In this document: positions 1 to 8,505 of the stretch, one piece after another
How the letters are laid out: each line of letters begins with the position of its first letter
How positions within the stretch are numbered: the stretch's first letter is position 1
From: Paenibacillus_E sp052115445
Lineage (GTDB): Bacteria > Bacillota > Bacilli > Paenibacillales > NBRC-103111
DNA: 64,000 bases
Direction of reading: 5' to 3'
Assembly: GCF_052115445.1 (NCBI RefSeq)
Contig: NZ_JBFRGR010000013.1
Location: forward strand, 1-64,000
Notes under the pieces: model-generated
Database searches by the model: none
What the model was told of the DNA's origin: nothing
What the model saw: the letters and a program-made list of their open reading frames with translations, nothing else
Position numbers and translations under genes: made by a program

Positions 1-167
1 GTCTTTCAGTAACTATAGATGTACCTAGTAAATAAGAAGGTACATCCTTTAAAACTAGTATTATTTTCTTGATAACCGACAACCTCACCTTCATAATGGT
101 TACCTCATTTGGTAACATTATTGCATCTGAAATGAAAAATCAATTAAACAAACCTGCCAGTTAGTTG

Positions 168-198
168 AAAAAACAGCAGCCGATCGCTGGCCGGCTGC
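168..198 (-). terminator. Rho-independent terminator of the MFS gene
   Basis: Read on the minus strand, GCAGCC pairs with GGCTGC around a short loop (arms 193-198 and 176-181), followed directly by TGTTTTTT. It lies about 70 bases past the stop codon of the MFS transporter, so it most likely ends the tetR-MFS transcript. The rest of bases 1-264 shows no gene. Confidence 0.75.
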
Positions 199-264
199 CG
201 TCGTGTCATCATAGAGCTATAGTTCCAGTTAGCTTAGAACGTGTGGATTACGCAACTGTGCTCC

Positions 265-1482
265 TCAATCAATGAGATTCTCCTTCCTTAATCTCGAAAA
301 CTCCGTTGCATAATACGCCATGGCCATGGCCGGTAAGGCGATTCCGATCAGCAGTGCCGCCTCCCAGCCCCCCGTTGCGTAAGCCAATCCCCCTGCCGCT
401 GAGCCGATAGCGCCCCCTAAAAAGAAAATGGCCATATACAAACCGTTAAGCCTACTGCGAAATTCCGCTCCTAAAGAGAAAATCACTCGCTGCCCGAGAA
501 CCATGTTGGCGGAAACCCCCATGTCAAGTAAAATCGCCGCAACTACGAGGATGGGGACCGCGAGTGCAGAACTTGATGGAACCAGCAAGGGAAGCAGCCC
601 GGAAAAGATGACGATGGCCAACGCCCATCCCGTAGCTGGGCGAACCCATCCACGGTCTGCCATACGGCCCGCCGCTGGCGCCACAATTGCCCCCATTACC
701 CCGGCTAATGCGAACAGAGCGACCTCCTTCTGAGTGAAATGGAACGGCGGACTTATCAATACCAACGGAACTGTAGTCCAAAACAAACTGAACGTTCCGA
801 ATACACAAGCATGATAAATTGCCCTCCGGCGCAATGCCGGTGTCGCCTTCAGCAAATGCAGCATGGAGTGCAGAAGCGCCGGGTAAGCTGTAGCGGTCGA
901 AGGCTTCCTTGAGGGTAGTGCCTTTGCCAATACAAGAGCCAGCGCGAAAATCAATGCTGCGGAGATGAAATATATGGACCGCCAGCCCATATACTCCGCC
1001 ACCAAACTTGAAATGGGTCGCGCGAGCATAATCCCCAGAAGTAGCCCGCTCATGACGTTGCCCACATTGCGACCGCGCACGGCTTCAGGCGAAAGATGAG
1101 CCGCATACGGTACAAGGATTTGTGCTGCTACGGAACCTACTCCGATCACGAGTGAAGCGGTGAGGAATAGGATGGCGCTTTTGATTACAGCGGCAATTGT
1201 CAAAACGGCTGCTGTAAGGAGCAATGATGAAAGGATCAACTTACGATTTTCCAGTATGTCTCCCAACGGTACGATAAATAACAAGCCGATCCCGTAGCCG
1301 ACTTGAGTCAACGTAACGATGAGTGCGGCAGCCCCGGAGGAGAGCCCGATGGTCGAACCGATCGAGCCTATCAATGGTTGAGCATAATAAAGATTTGCCG
1401 CTATGATACCGCAAGCGGCTGCCAGGATAAAAATCAGCGATGGCGAAACCGATTTTTCCGTTGGAATGGAAGCTGAATGCAT
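265..1482 (-). CDS. MFS transporter, probable efflux pump
   Basis: A 405-residue integral membrane protein with about 12 hydrophobic segments, typical of the Major Facilitator Superfamily. After the first segment it carries the sequence AANLYYAQPL, and the loop after helix 2 contains PLGDILENRK, the usual MFS loop 2-3 signature region. This group exports drugs or small metabolites using the proton gradient; the substrate cannot be read from sequence. I chose the ATG at 1482 because AAAAGGGG lies 7 bases upstream of it; the frame is open to 1521 but that upstream start has no ribosome binding site. A TetR regulator sits upstream on the same strand with a gap of about 70 bases, a classic repressor-exporter pairing, so the pump is probably induced by its own substrate. 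Confidence 0.85.
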   Translation of the reverse strand: MHSASIPTEKSVSPSLIFILAAACGIIAANLYYAQPLIGSIGSTIGLSSGAAALIVTLTQVGYGIGLLFIVPLGDILENRKLILSSLLLTAAVLTIAAVIKSAILFLTASLVIGVGSVAAQILVPYAAHLSPEAVRGRNVGNVMSGLLLGIMLARPISSLVAEYMGWRSIYFISAALIFALALVLAKALPSRKPSTATAYPALLHSMLHLLKATPALRRRAIYHACVFGTFSLFWTTVPLVLISPPFHFTQKEVALFALAGVMGAIVAPAAGRMADRGWVRPATGWALAIVIFSGLLPLLVPSSSALAVPILVVAAILLDMGVSANMVLGQRVIFSLGAEFRSRLNGLYMAIFFLGGAIGSAAGGLAYATGGWEAALLIGIALPAMAMAYYATEFSRLRKENLID

Positions 1483-1549
1483 AGAAAGTCCCCTTTTCTC
1501 ACCAGAAATTTTCTGGAACAATCATTCCGGAATATGTAAAAAAAATGTT

Positions 1550-2125
1550 TTATAGCACTTCCATCACCATGTCTATCATCTGCTGCATCTTGCTGCGGTC
1601 ACCCTGCACCTTCGCAACGATATTTATACTATGATTCAGGTTTGAAAGCAGATAAGATAAAGTCTTGATATCTTTCTCAGGCATGATTTCTCCCGTCTCC
1701 TGACCTTTGCGCAGCAGCTCGTAGAAGGATTTCTCCAACTCGTCAAACCGCTCCCTGATCAACGCATTCAGTTGCTCATCTGGCGAATCCATGCCGACTG
1801 CTGCATTAGTAATGAGACAGCCCTTCGGCGACTCGCCGTCCAAGGCGGAATTGATGTGTATCTCGAAGTACTGCCGGATTCCCGATTTTGCGGATGTCGC
1901 ATTGACGAGGATGTCCCGTTTGGCTTGCTTCCACTTCTTGTACCAGTTGATCGCCTCGATATAAAGCGTTTGTTTGTCCCCGAACGTTTCGTACAGACTT
2001 GATCTGCTAAGATCCATAGCTTCCAGCAAATCGGGAATGCTTGCCGCTTCGTAGCCCTTCTTCCAAAAAACGAGCATCGCTTTATGAAGCACCGCTTCTT
2101 TATCAAACTCTTTGTAGCGTCCCAT
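1550..2125 (-). CDS. TetR/AcrR family transcriptional regulator
   Basis: A 191-residue one-component repressor. The N-terminal 50 residues form the TetR DNA-binding domain (helix-turn-helix around SIPDLLEAMDLSRSSLYETF, followed by the conserved GDKQTLY). The rest is a helical ligand-binding and dimerisation domain with little conservation, as usual. The start at 2125 is supported by GGAGGGAG six bases upstream. It lies just before the MFS gene on the same strand and probably controls itself and that gene in response to an unknown small molecule. Confidence 0.88.
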   Translation of the reverse strand: MGRYKEFDKEAVLHKAMLVFWKKGYEAASIPDLLEAMDLSRSSLYETFGDKQTLYIEAINWYKKWKQAKRDILVNATSAKSGIRQYFEIHINSALDGESPKGCLITNAAVGMDSPDEQLNALIRERFDELEKSFYELLRKGQETGEIMPEKDIKTLSYLLSNLNHSINIVAKVQGDRSKMQQMIDMVMEVL

Positions 2126-2151
2126 GGTTCTCCCTCCGTTTCCGTAGGTAC

Positions 2152-2181
2152 AGTATATACTTTTTCGGAACGATAAGTCCA
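2152..2181 (-). promoter_or_regulatory. Probable sigma-A promoter for tetR-MFS
   Basis: On the minus strand TGGACT (positions 2181-2176) and TATACT (2157-2152) are separated by 18 bases, a fair match to -35 and -10 boxes, and they lie 27 bases upstream of the tetR start codon. No clean palindromic operator was recognised. Confidence 0.45.
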
Positions 2182-2426
2182 GTATTTTGAGCTGATATGA
2201 AAGTTAGCTCAGGCTGGGATAAGATGGATTACAGACTTTTAAGTGAAATTAGTGAACATCTGCTTTTCGATCACCACTTTATATTTCGTGAGGGTCGGAG
2301 ACTCATGGTTCGCTCGTTTAATTCAATGTAATAATTAAATAACATATAACAGTAGCCAATCATTATAGAAATGAGCTAATCGTAGCCCTCTTTGCCTCTG
2401 GAGCAAAGGCGATACATTGATTAAAC
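2182..2426. other. AT-rich spacer with no gene seen
   Basis: About 245 bases between tetR and the recombinase remnant. No open frame with a ribosome binding site was found. A weak CTTTGC/GCAAAG hairpin near 2390 has no T-run and is not called a terminator. Confidence 0.5.
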
Positions 2427-2762
2427 TTAAAAATAACGACGATATAATCCTCTCCTACGCTCACCGCGCAGTTGGGCGTAAATCTGAGTTGTAGATGTTT
2501 TCTCATGTCCGAGCATCCCCTGAATAAATTCTAACGGTGCACCGTTATCTAACAATTGGCAAGCGTAAGTATGGCGGAATCGGTGTGGATATACATTCGC
2601 AGTAATATCACTACGTTTAGCAAGCTTTTTCAAAGACCAACGAATCGCTGGAATTGACAACCGACGAACCTGACTGGTTTCGGTGACAAATAAATCTTTA
2701 CAAGTGTCATTTCTGCTCTCTAGGTGGTTCGTATAAAACTCGAATGAACTGGAAGAACACAA
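2427..2762 (-). pseudogene. Tyrosine recombinase, C-terminal fragment
   Basis: About 111 residues matching only the C-terminal catalytic half of phage/XerC-type tyrosine recombinases. Visible active-site elements are HRFRHTYA (His and Arg of the HxxR box), LGHEKTSTTQIY (second His and the nucleophilic Tyr). The first catalytic Arg and the whole DNA-binding N-terminus are missing; family members are usually about 300 residues. The reading frame enters from the unrelated upstream gene at about 2750 without a start or ribosome binding site. It is therefore a dead remnant of an integrated element or transposon. Confidence 0.75.
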
Positions 2763-3097
2763 TGATTGAATGCCTCCTCTAACGTATTGTCTGTTAAAGG
2801 AAAATCATTGCAATGATCTGCCATAAACTTACAAGCAAAAGAATCGATTAGTCTGTAATATTTCGCGAGCTCCTGAGAAACTTTAGCAGAAAGTATATCC
2901 TTGGATTGGCCATCCGACTTCAGCCATTTCTCAAACACGCCCACTATCCTATCTCTGTGCGGAATCGTAGCAGCATCTACATCAAAAATCGGACCATCGT
3001 CTTCCCTAAAGGCAATTAAGCAGTAATTTTCAGGAACCTTTCTGATCGTGTTACATCCCTCTTCATAACCAGCCATTGCTTGCTGAATGTTTTTCAT
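2720..3097 (-). CDS. Hypothetical protein, 3' end fused to recombinase remnant
   Basis: A 125-residue soluble protein I do not recognise. The start is well supported: AAAGGA lies seven bases upstream of the ATG at 3097. The body is acidic with a short Cys content (CNT, CLI, CKF, CND, CVL) and no signal peptide. The last about ten residues are encoded by DNA that continues into the recombinase remnant in another frame, so the original C-terminus was probably lost when the two pieces joined. It may no longer be functional. Confidence 0.45.
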   Translation of the reverse strand: MKNIQQAMAGYEEGCNTIRKVPENYCLIAFREDDGPIFDVDAATIPHRDRIVGVFEKWLKSDGQSKDILSAKVSQELAKYYRLIDSFACKFMADHCNDFPLTDNTLEEAFNHCVLPVHSSFIRTT

Positions 3098-3193
3098 AAA
3101 ATAATCCTTTCATCACAGCGCGGACTTATGCCAATGGCACGAGTCTTTGCAGCTTGTGCCACCGAATAAGTACGCCCAGGTGGAAAGGAGATA

Positions 3194-3228
3194 TAAGAAA
3201 AACCGTCAGGGAAGTTCATCCTGACGGT
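3194..3228 (-). terminator. Terminator inside direct repeat A
   Basis: On the minus strand ACCGTCAGG and CCTGACGGT form a perfect 9-bp stem around a 9-base loop, followed by TTTTTCTTA. It starts only a few bases after the stop codon of the small Cys-protein frame. The copy at 17.5 kb has mismatches in the second arm. Confidence 0.75.
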
Positions 3229-3231
3229 CCT

Positions 3232-3425
3232 TTAGGTTGCTCGTACATCGGTAATTTTGTACTCATTTCCACGAATACCTTGGTAATGCTCTGGATACAT
3301 CGCTCCTTCACAGCTTTCGCATGTAAATTGTGGAGGGACTGTGGGATTATCCTGATCCATTCTGTCAAAATCCTGCACAACTTTAAGCGGTATGTTTTCG
3401 CTCTCCAAACAGGTCAAACATATAT
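3232..3425 (-). pseudogene. Small zinc-ribbon-like protein, C-terminal part
   Basis: The minus frame encodes ICLTCLESENIPLK near its start and TCESCEGAMYPEHY later, i.e. two CxxC pairs about 40 residues apart, which looks like a zinc ribbon. The frame is open upstream of the repeat but has no convincing start or ribosome binding site, so this copy seems to have lost its own N-terminus. Its intact second CxxC and C-terminus complement the copy at 17.6 kb, which keeps an N-terminus but stops early. Function unknown. Confidence 0.5.
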
Positions 3426-3431
3426 TCTTGT

Positions 3432-4176
3432 CTACAGCCGTTCGAAGATGCGATGCATACTCGTCGATCGGAACAAACCTGTTGATGCTTCATTCATTCC
3501 AAAAGCTCGTAATAGCATTGCAAATTCAGCCGGAATGTCAGCCCCGGCAGGCCTTTCCAAGTAAGAATAGGCTGGTTTAATTGCAGGTTCCTGAGTGTCC
3601 TTGAAGCTATGTATGTTCCAGGTATCCACGCTATCGCCAACGCCAAACAATGTCATCAGCTCTTTAGCAAGCCGCAGGTATCTTCGTCATAAAATCCGAA
3701 TCGGTCGGATAAATAACAGTTTCAAATACTGGCACTGCTCCGATCTTTCGAATTTCAACGGCTAGAGCTTTCATATCTATTTTGAAATCGTCAATCGACG
3801 TTCTTTTTACCGCGTTTGCCATACCCAGCATGACAAATACCGTCTCCGGCTTCAGACCGGTTACGAGCCTGTTGAAATCAACCAACAACTCTGCAGCTGT
3901 TATTCCTTTCATTCCTGTGTTAAAAACAAAGTTTTGCCATCTTATTGCTTCTGAAGTGCCGGCGCACCTCCTGTCATTTCCCAGTGTATTTTTTTCCTCG
4001 AAGTGCTGCATATAATTTCTGTACAGTCGGGCCTTCCCTGGGGCATGTGTAATGTCATCGCCCGTAAACACGAACGTTGCCGGAACGCTGGTGGTTTGGG
4101 TATATGCCTTTATTCTACTAACGTCCGTATTCGCAGGCGGAATGTTTGCATTTGTTGAGAGAGCCATCAGATCCAT
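3432..4176 (-). pseudogene. Broken SGNH/GDSL-type esterase
   Basis: The first 170 residues match the SGNH hydrolase fold seen in Paenibacillus glycan clusters: FTGDDITHA at the place of block I (normally GDSIT), NYMQHFEEK, FVFNTGM, and VFVMLGMANAV at the place of GxND. The catalytic Ser is replaced by Asp and the Asn-Asp pair is disturbed. The frame stops at 3664 and a second frame (3432-3656) carries LAKELMTLFGVGD and DTWNIHSF, resembling the C-terminal helix and end of such enzymes, so there is a frameshift with probable internal loss. The start overlaps the end of the upstream sialidase-like gene by 10 bases. An active copy would have been an O-acetyl or other ester-removing enzyme. Confidence 0.6.
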
Positions 4177-5258
4177 GTCATCGAGCTTCCTCGACTACTC
4201 TCACAATAAGGATTCAGCATAAAAGCTTCTTCTCGCAAACTATAGCCGCGAATTTGGCAATTAGGGGAATCATCTGCAATATATTGAACAATATAAATTT
4301 CGCCGTCGTCAAATTGGGCCCAGCCTGAATAACCATTATCCGCTAATAGAGAGCGATCGTAATCGATCGGCAGTACCCGGATCCATTGTTTTATATATTC
4401 GGTTTCCAATACGGTATCCATATCCATCCAGGCGGCGAATAAATTTTGGTTGCTTCCGTATCCGACAGGGCCGCCTTGATAAAATCTGTGCGTCATCATG
4501 ACCTTGCCGCTCTTGAGCATTCGCGCCACAGGACGATGACAACCCGGAAGCGGCATGCGATAAGGCCCCTCCCATGTTTCCCCATGATCCCTGGATATCG
4601 CTTTATACCCATCCTTGCCATCGTTCGAATTCTCCCGTAAAAAGGCGACGAGCGTATGATCGGGCAGGGCGAGTATGGATGCCTCGCATAAATGCAAGCC
4701 TTCCATACTCGCGACCGTTATCGGTCCGCTCCAATCTTTTCCTTGATTATCCGAATACCAAAGCATTTGCTCCAAATACCCATGCTTTTTACTTTTCCAA
4801 TGGGCCGACAATAGCCATCTGCCGGATGGCAGCTCGCACAGGGTGTCCGGTACAATCCCTCTTATCGGAGTTGGAATCGGACCTTCCCATTTTTCACCTT
4901 CAGAGATACCTATATACAATTCACTGACGGATTCGTGGAAATAACCTTGTTTATAATCATCGTTTCGGAGCACCCTGTTGGTGACAATCACCAACCGATT
5001 GTCGTTCAGCCGGGCTATGCTGCAGCAATCATAAAAGTAATCAAGTCCTGCAGTGCCCTCGGTCAAAGCTATTTTTTCTCCCCATGTTCGACCACGGTCG
5101 AGGCTTTCTTTATATACAATTCGGGTATAGGTTCGATCCGTATGTCTCGTACATTCCGTAAATACACAAATTAATTTCCCTTTCTCCGTTAAGGTAAGCG
5201 CGGGCCAGGCTTCATAAATCGAATCATCCCTGCTGACAACAAATTTTTCATTAAACAA
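4167..5258 (-). CDS. Sialidase-like BNR-repeat protein
   Basis: A 363-residue protein of the sialidase/neuraminidase superfamily (six-bladed beta-propeller). Three Asp-box-like turns are visible (SLDRGRTWG, SDNQGKDWS, SRDHGETWEG). It has no signal peptide and should be cytosolic. I prefer a TTG start at 5258 because GGGAGG lies 9 bases upstream; the frame is open to an ATG at 5324 but that start would add a basic, unmatched tail and has no ribosome binding site. It follows the GH33-like gene on the same strand, separated by about 120 bases with a hairpin. It may act on a related sialoside or another acidic sugar; the precise substrate is not readable. Confidence 0.75.
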   Translation of the reverse strand: MFNEKFVVSRDDSIYEAWPALTLTEKGKLICVFTECTRHTDRTYTRIVYKESLDRGRTWGEKIALTEGTAGLDYFYDCCSIARLNDNRLVIVTNRVLRNDDYKQGYFHESVSELYIGISEGEKWEGPIPTPIRGIVPDTLCELPSGRWLLSAHWKSKKHGYLEQMLWYSDNQGKDWSGPITVASMEGLHLCEASILALPDHTLVAFLRENSNDGKDGYKAISRDHGETWEGPYRMPLPGCHRPVARMLKSGKVMMTHRFYQGGPVGYGSNQNLFAAWMDMDTVLETEYIKQWIRVLPIDYDRSLLADNGYSGWAQFDDGEIYIVQYIADDSPNCQIRGYSLREEAFMLNPYCESSRGSSMTWI

Positions 5259-5303
5259 AAGAATGCGCCTCCCTATTGAACGGCAAATGTTAAGAAAATG
5301 CGA

Positions 5304-5317
5304 GGACCGTCTGGTCC
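5304..5317 (-). terminator. Short hairpin between the two sialidase genes
   Basis: GGACC and GGTCC form a 5-bp stem with a 4-base loop, followed on the minus strand by TCGCATTTTCTT. The T-run is interrupted, so it may only reduce read-through or mark the transcript end of the upstream gene. Confidence 0.35.
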
Positions 5318-5376
5318 CCGCCAATTTCTCCTGATACGATCATTCTCAACAAATGGACGTTCAAGTCTGGTTCTTG

Positions 5377-6720
5377 TCAAGATGATGAGATCCAATCCAA
5401 TGTGAACTTTGTAAATTTAACCGTTATCAATTTATTTTCTGAAAAATCAAAATCGCTTTCATATAATAGCGCAATGTCCCCATTATCCAACACCGTCAAA
5501 CAACAATAGGAGAAAGTATATTCATCGATCTGCTTGGCATACTTCCAGGTGCTTCCCCCATCCTCACTCAGTCGGACTGTCCCGTTTGTCCGCTTGCGGG
5601 GATCCGCAGGGTTTGCAAACAAAACCCTTGTTTTCCCGTCTCCCAAATCCGGGTATGTTATCACGCTGGATTGGCATGTCGGGTCTAACAAATTCTGATC
5701 ATACACCGGCTCATCCCAGGTCTCTCCACCATCCTTGCTCACTGACACTGCGGTCCGCTGCAAACCGGCGTGGTTTCTCAAATAAACTCGCAGATCACCA
5801 TTCGGAAGCTCAATCAACTGCGATTCAGTCAAATCCGCACCTTCCGTACTTAACGTCTCGGCTGAAAGCATTTGTCCGTTGAAACGTCTTCCTTCATTAG
5901 GAGAGGCGCCCCTACGCCAGCTTTTCCCATGATCATCGCTGAAAATGACGGCACATGACATTTTTCCATTGGGATTCGCAAAGTAAATCGGGAATACAAG
6001 CCTTCCCTGGTAATCGCCACACTTGAGCTGAATTCCTCTTCCGGGGCACGACCCGATAAATTTCATCCAGGCTTCTTTAACCTCGGGATTTAATTCGATT
6101 GGCCTGGACCATGTCAACCCATCATCATCACTTTTGATGATTTGCAAGAAGGACGTCCTTGCTTCCAACAAGGTTTCTTCAGGATCTGCGCCTTTTTTCA
6201 AGAAGATATTGCCTTTTCTTACTCCGTCTACATAGACGTTTCCCTCTTCATCAACCGTGTATGGGGTTAAATTTCCTTGACTGTTGGCAACATGACCATT
6301 CGGAAGCAGGCTATAAACGTTCTCAAAGGTGTCAAACAGAAGCCTGTTTGCATGCTCATCGAACCCTGTGCCTTCTTCGGATGCCCATAAGCCGATGCCG
6401 CCGGGAGTATGTGAAAACAGCATCCAAATCGTTCCCGTTTCTTCGTCCTGAAGCAGGGTGGTATCGATCGCCGCTGCCCCGTCCAGTCCTTCACCCGGAT
6501 AGGAAACAAGCTCCTGGACATCGCCCCATGTTTCTCCGTTATCAGTACTACGACGAATTACGGTATTAATCTTATTGGGATTATCCCTCATGTCGCTTAT
6601 TCTAGCATCGATACCGGCGATAATCGTTCCTTTTACAGTCGTAATCATGGATGGGATTCGGTATGTCGCCGATCCAGCCAAACCNGGGTAAAACAACGGA
6701 ATGACTTCGCTTTTTTTCAT
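5377..6720 (-). CDS. Exo-alpha-sialidase, GH33-like, cytosolic
   Basis: A 447-residue GH33-type sialidase. Family marks visible in order: YRIPSM (the RIP motif with the first Arg of the arginine triad), DARISD (region of the catalytic Asp), Asp boxes STDNGETW, SDDHGKSW, SKDGGETW and SEDGGSTW, GRGIQL followed by GRLVFPIY, TESQLIELPNGDL (acidic partner), and FSYCCL (position of the nucleophilic Tyr). It would remove terminal sialic acid from imported glycans. No signal peptide is present, so it is probably intracellular, fitting the importer genes just upstream. The ATG at 6720 is chosen because GGAG lies 10 bases before it; a GTG at 6729 is too close to that site. One N at 6685 leaves a residue near the N-terminus unknown. 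Confidence 0.82.
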   Translation of the reverse strand: MKKSEVIPLFYXGLAGSATYRIPSMITTVKGTIIAGIDARISDMRDNPNKINTVIRRSTDNGETWGDVQELVSYPGEGLDGAAAIDTTLLQDEETGTIWMLFSHTPGGIGLWASEEGTGFDEHANRLLFDTFENVYSLLPNGHVANSQGNLTPYTVDEEGNVYVDGVRKGNIFLKKGADPEETLLEARTSFLQIIKSDDDGLTWSRPIELNPEVKEAWMKFIGSCPGRGIQLKCGDYQGRLVFPIYFANPNGKMSCAVIFSDDHGKSWRRGASPNEGRRFNGQMLSAETLSTEGADLTESQLIELPNGDLRVYLRNHAGLQRTAVSVSKDGGETWDEPVYDQNLLDPTCQSSVITYPDLGDGKTRVLFANPADPRKRTNGTVRLSEDGGSTWKYAKQIDEYTFSYCCLTVLDNGDIALLYESDFDFSENKLITVKFTKFTLDWISSS

Positions 6721-6738
6721 GAGATTCACACTCCGTTT

Positions 6739-8457
6739 TTATTTTTTACTTAACAAATCGGTTACTTTAGGCGCTTTGTCAAGCTCGGCCAAAATTTCTT
6801 TCCCACCGCTATTCAAATAATTCTGAACATATCTGTCCCATTCCTTATCGATATCGATTTGCCCAGCAATGGCCTTTAAACGGAATTCATTCACGATCGT
6901 ATCCAATTGGCCTTTATATTGTTTGTTCAAATCGGCATATTTCGTTTGGTTCATCAAATCCCATTTGAAAGGTCTGATTTCCATCTTCTTCAACACGTCC
7001 TGTTTGCCGAAAAAATCATTTTTCAACTTCGTAGTCGCTTCGGAGGTCTGATAGGACGCCCGTCTATCATCGTACGATCTGAAGTTATATGCCCAGAAGC
7101 CCATATTCCCTTCGTTCTCCGGATACTCTGGCTTGACTTTAATCTCCGATTTCTCCGGAGTTCCCTGCCATGTGGAATGGGTACCGACATCTCCGTAAAG
7201 TGTCCAGCGGGAATCGTCGTCAAAGTTGATATAATCGAAAATTTGCAGAATACGCGCCAGCTGCTCATCCGTCACTTTCTTGGAAATGTAGAAAGCATCG
7301 CCAAGCCTGTTGACTGGGGTGAAGGCGCCTTCCCCTTGCTGCCCGTTCGGGCCGATCTCGGGCGCGGTCACGAGCAATTTAACGGCGGGGTCCTTCTCCA
7401 CAATGTTTGCCGGAGCCCGTCCCTTCGTCCAAGCGTCCATACCGACATAAGCAGGCTGCGCCGGATAATAACCAGTCTTGCCGAGCTTGAATTTCTCCCA
7501 GCTCTTGTTCACGTCGATCGTCGTCCACTCTGGATCGATCAAGCCTTCTTTGTTCCATCTCGCCATCATCTTCAAGAACTCTTTGTACTTATTGGAAATT
7601 TCAGCGCCCGTCAGCTTGCCGTTCTCCTCCAGGTTGTAGCCGCTAGCTACCCCGTATGCCCCGAGCAGTGTGCTTCCCCATGAAGTAAACGCGTTGTTGA
7701 ACGGCAGCATGCCATACGTATCGTTTTTGCCGTTCCCGTCTGGGTCCTTCTGGGTGAAGGCCTTTAAGATTTCTTCCGTTTGCTCCAGCGTATATGCCTT
7801 ATCCGTGAAGTATATCCGTTCCAGGCCTCCGCTTGTTCCAATAGGCTTAATGTCGCCCGGCGGCTTGATCCCCAGTTTCTCAAGCCAATCGAGCCGGAAG
7901 GTTGGAGCCCAAATTAAATTTTTGGTATGTCCCTGATACCCGACGAGAGCCAAATATTCGTCTTTTTTGCCAGGCGCTATATTCATATCCCAGCCCGGAA
8001 CATTCTCATCCAGCATTTTGGAATAAAGGGGCGCGTATTTCTTCAGCATCTCTTTCGGGACCGTTCTCGTCAGGCCGTTTTCGTAAAATTCCAACGCCGA
8101 TAGGGACTGCGCCGTAAAGGAAAACGTATCCGGCAAATCTCCAGATGCGACCATCAGCTGCACCTGGTCTTTGTTAAACGTATCCACCTTCACGTTGCCG
8201 ATCTTGATATTATACTTTTCTTCGAGCTTCTTCTGCACCCAGTTCCCGTCTTCGACTTTACCTCTTGTAAAGGATCCGGAAAGCTTCAGGTCCAGCTTCT
8301 TGGAGTAGTCCCCCGGCGCAGGAAGCCCAGCTTTGTCCCCTTGAGTCGGGCTTGCGGATTTATCGTCGGATGAATCCTTCTGACTGCAGCCTACCGCCCC
8401 AAGAACTAAGGATACGGCTAGCAGTGTGGAAAATAAAACCTTGAAACGAATTTGCAT
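6739..8457 (-). CDS. Extracellular solute-binding lipoprotein (sugar ABC importer)
   Basis: A 572-residue precursor beginning with a lipoprotein signal peptide; the lipobox ends AVGC with Cys24 as the lipid-anchored residue. The mature part is a large LplA/YtcQ-type oligosaccharide-binding protein and contains DPDGNGKNDTYGM, an EF-hand-like calcium loop typical of this family. GGGAGG precedes the start. It follows two permease genes on the same strand with a gap of 48 bases and is followed 18 bases later by the sialidase, so the probable ligand is a sialylated oligosaccharide or sialic acid derivative. No ATPase gene is present; a shared MsmX-type ATPase elsewhere is expected. Confidence 0.88.
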   Translation of the reverse strand: MQIRFKVLFSTLLAVSLVLGAVGCSQKDSSDDKSASPTQGDKAGLPAPGDYSKKLDLKLSGSFTRGKVEDGNWVQKKLEEKYNIKIGNVKVDTFNKDQVQLMVASGDLPDTFSFTAQSLSALEFYENGLTRTVPKEMLKKYAPLYSKMLDENVPGWDMNIAPGKKDEYLALVGYQGHTKNLIWAPTFRLDWLEKLGIKPPGDIKPIGTSGGLERIYFTDKAYTLEQTEEILKAFTQKDPDGNGKNDTYGMLPFNNAFTSWGSTLLGAYGVASGYNLEENGKLTGAEISNKYKEFLKMMARWNKEGLIDPEWTTIDVNKSWEKFKLGKTGYYPAQPAYVGMDAWTKGRAPANIVEKDPAVKLLVTAPEIGPNGQQGEGAFTPVNRLGDAFYISKKVTDEQLARILQIFDYINFDDDSRWTLYGDVGTHSTWQGTPEKSEIKVKPEYPENEGNMGFWAYNFRSYDDRRASYQTSEATTKLKNDFFGKQDVLKKMEIRPFKWDLMNQTKYADLNKQYKGQLDTIVNEFRLKAIAGQIDIDKEWDRYVQNYLNSGGKEILAELDKAPKVTDLLSKK

Positions 8458-8505
8458 ATGAACTGCCTCCCTCTATTTATCTCATCTGTAAATACGTGGA
8501 ATCAA

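Larger units (their letters stand above)
3193..3425. repeat. Direct repeat copy A (left bracket of sialidase island)
   Basis: This 233-base segment recurs at 17473-17706 in the same orientation with scattered substitutions; the last roughly 75 bases are identical. Each copy contains the 3' part of a small CxxC-protein gene followed by a hairpin terminator. The two copies bracket about 14 kb containing the sialidase, transporter and oxidoreductase genes. Confidence 0.9.

Noticed and set aside
428..733. Open frames on the strand opposite to the MFS gene
   Set aside because: Lie wholly inside the well-supported transporter gene, without ribosome binding sites; antisense shadows.
2182..2426. Attachment site for the recombinase remnant
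   Set aside because: No tRNA gene and no short direct repeat matching another site could be found by eye.
3154..3564. Rightward 136-residue frame across direct repeat A
   Set aside because: No ribosome binding site or family resemblance; it runs through the repeat, its terminator and the broken esterase antisense.
6907..7683. 258-residue frame antisense to the solute-binding protein
   Set aside because: Antisense to a strongly supported gene, with no start signal and no recognisable domains.
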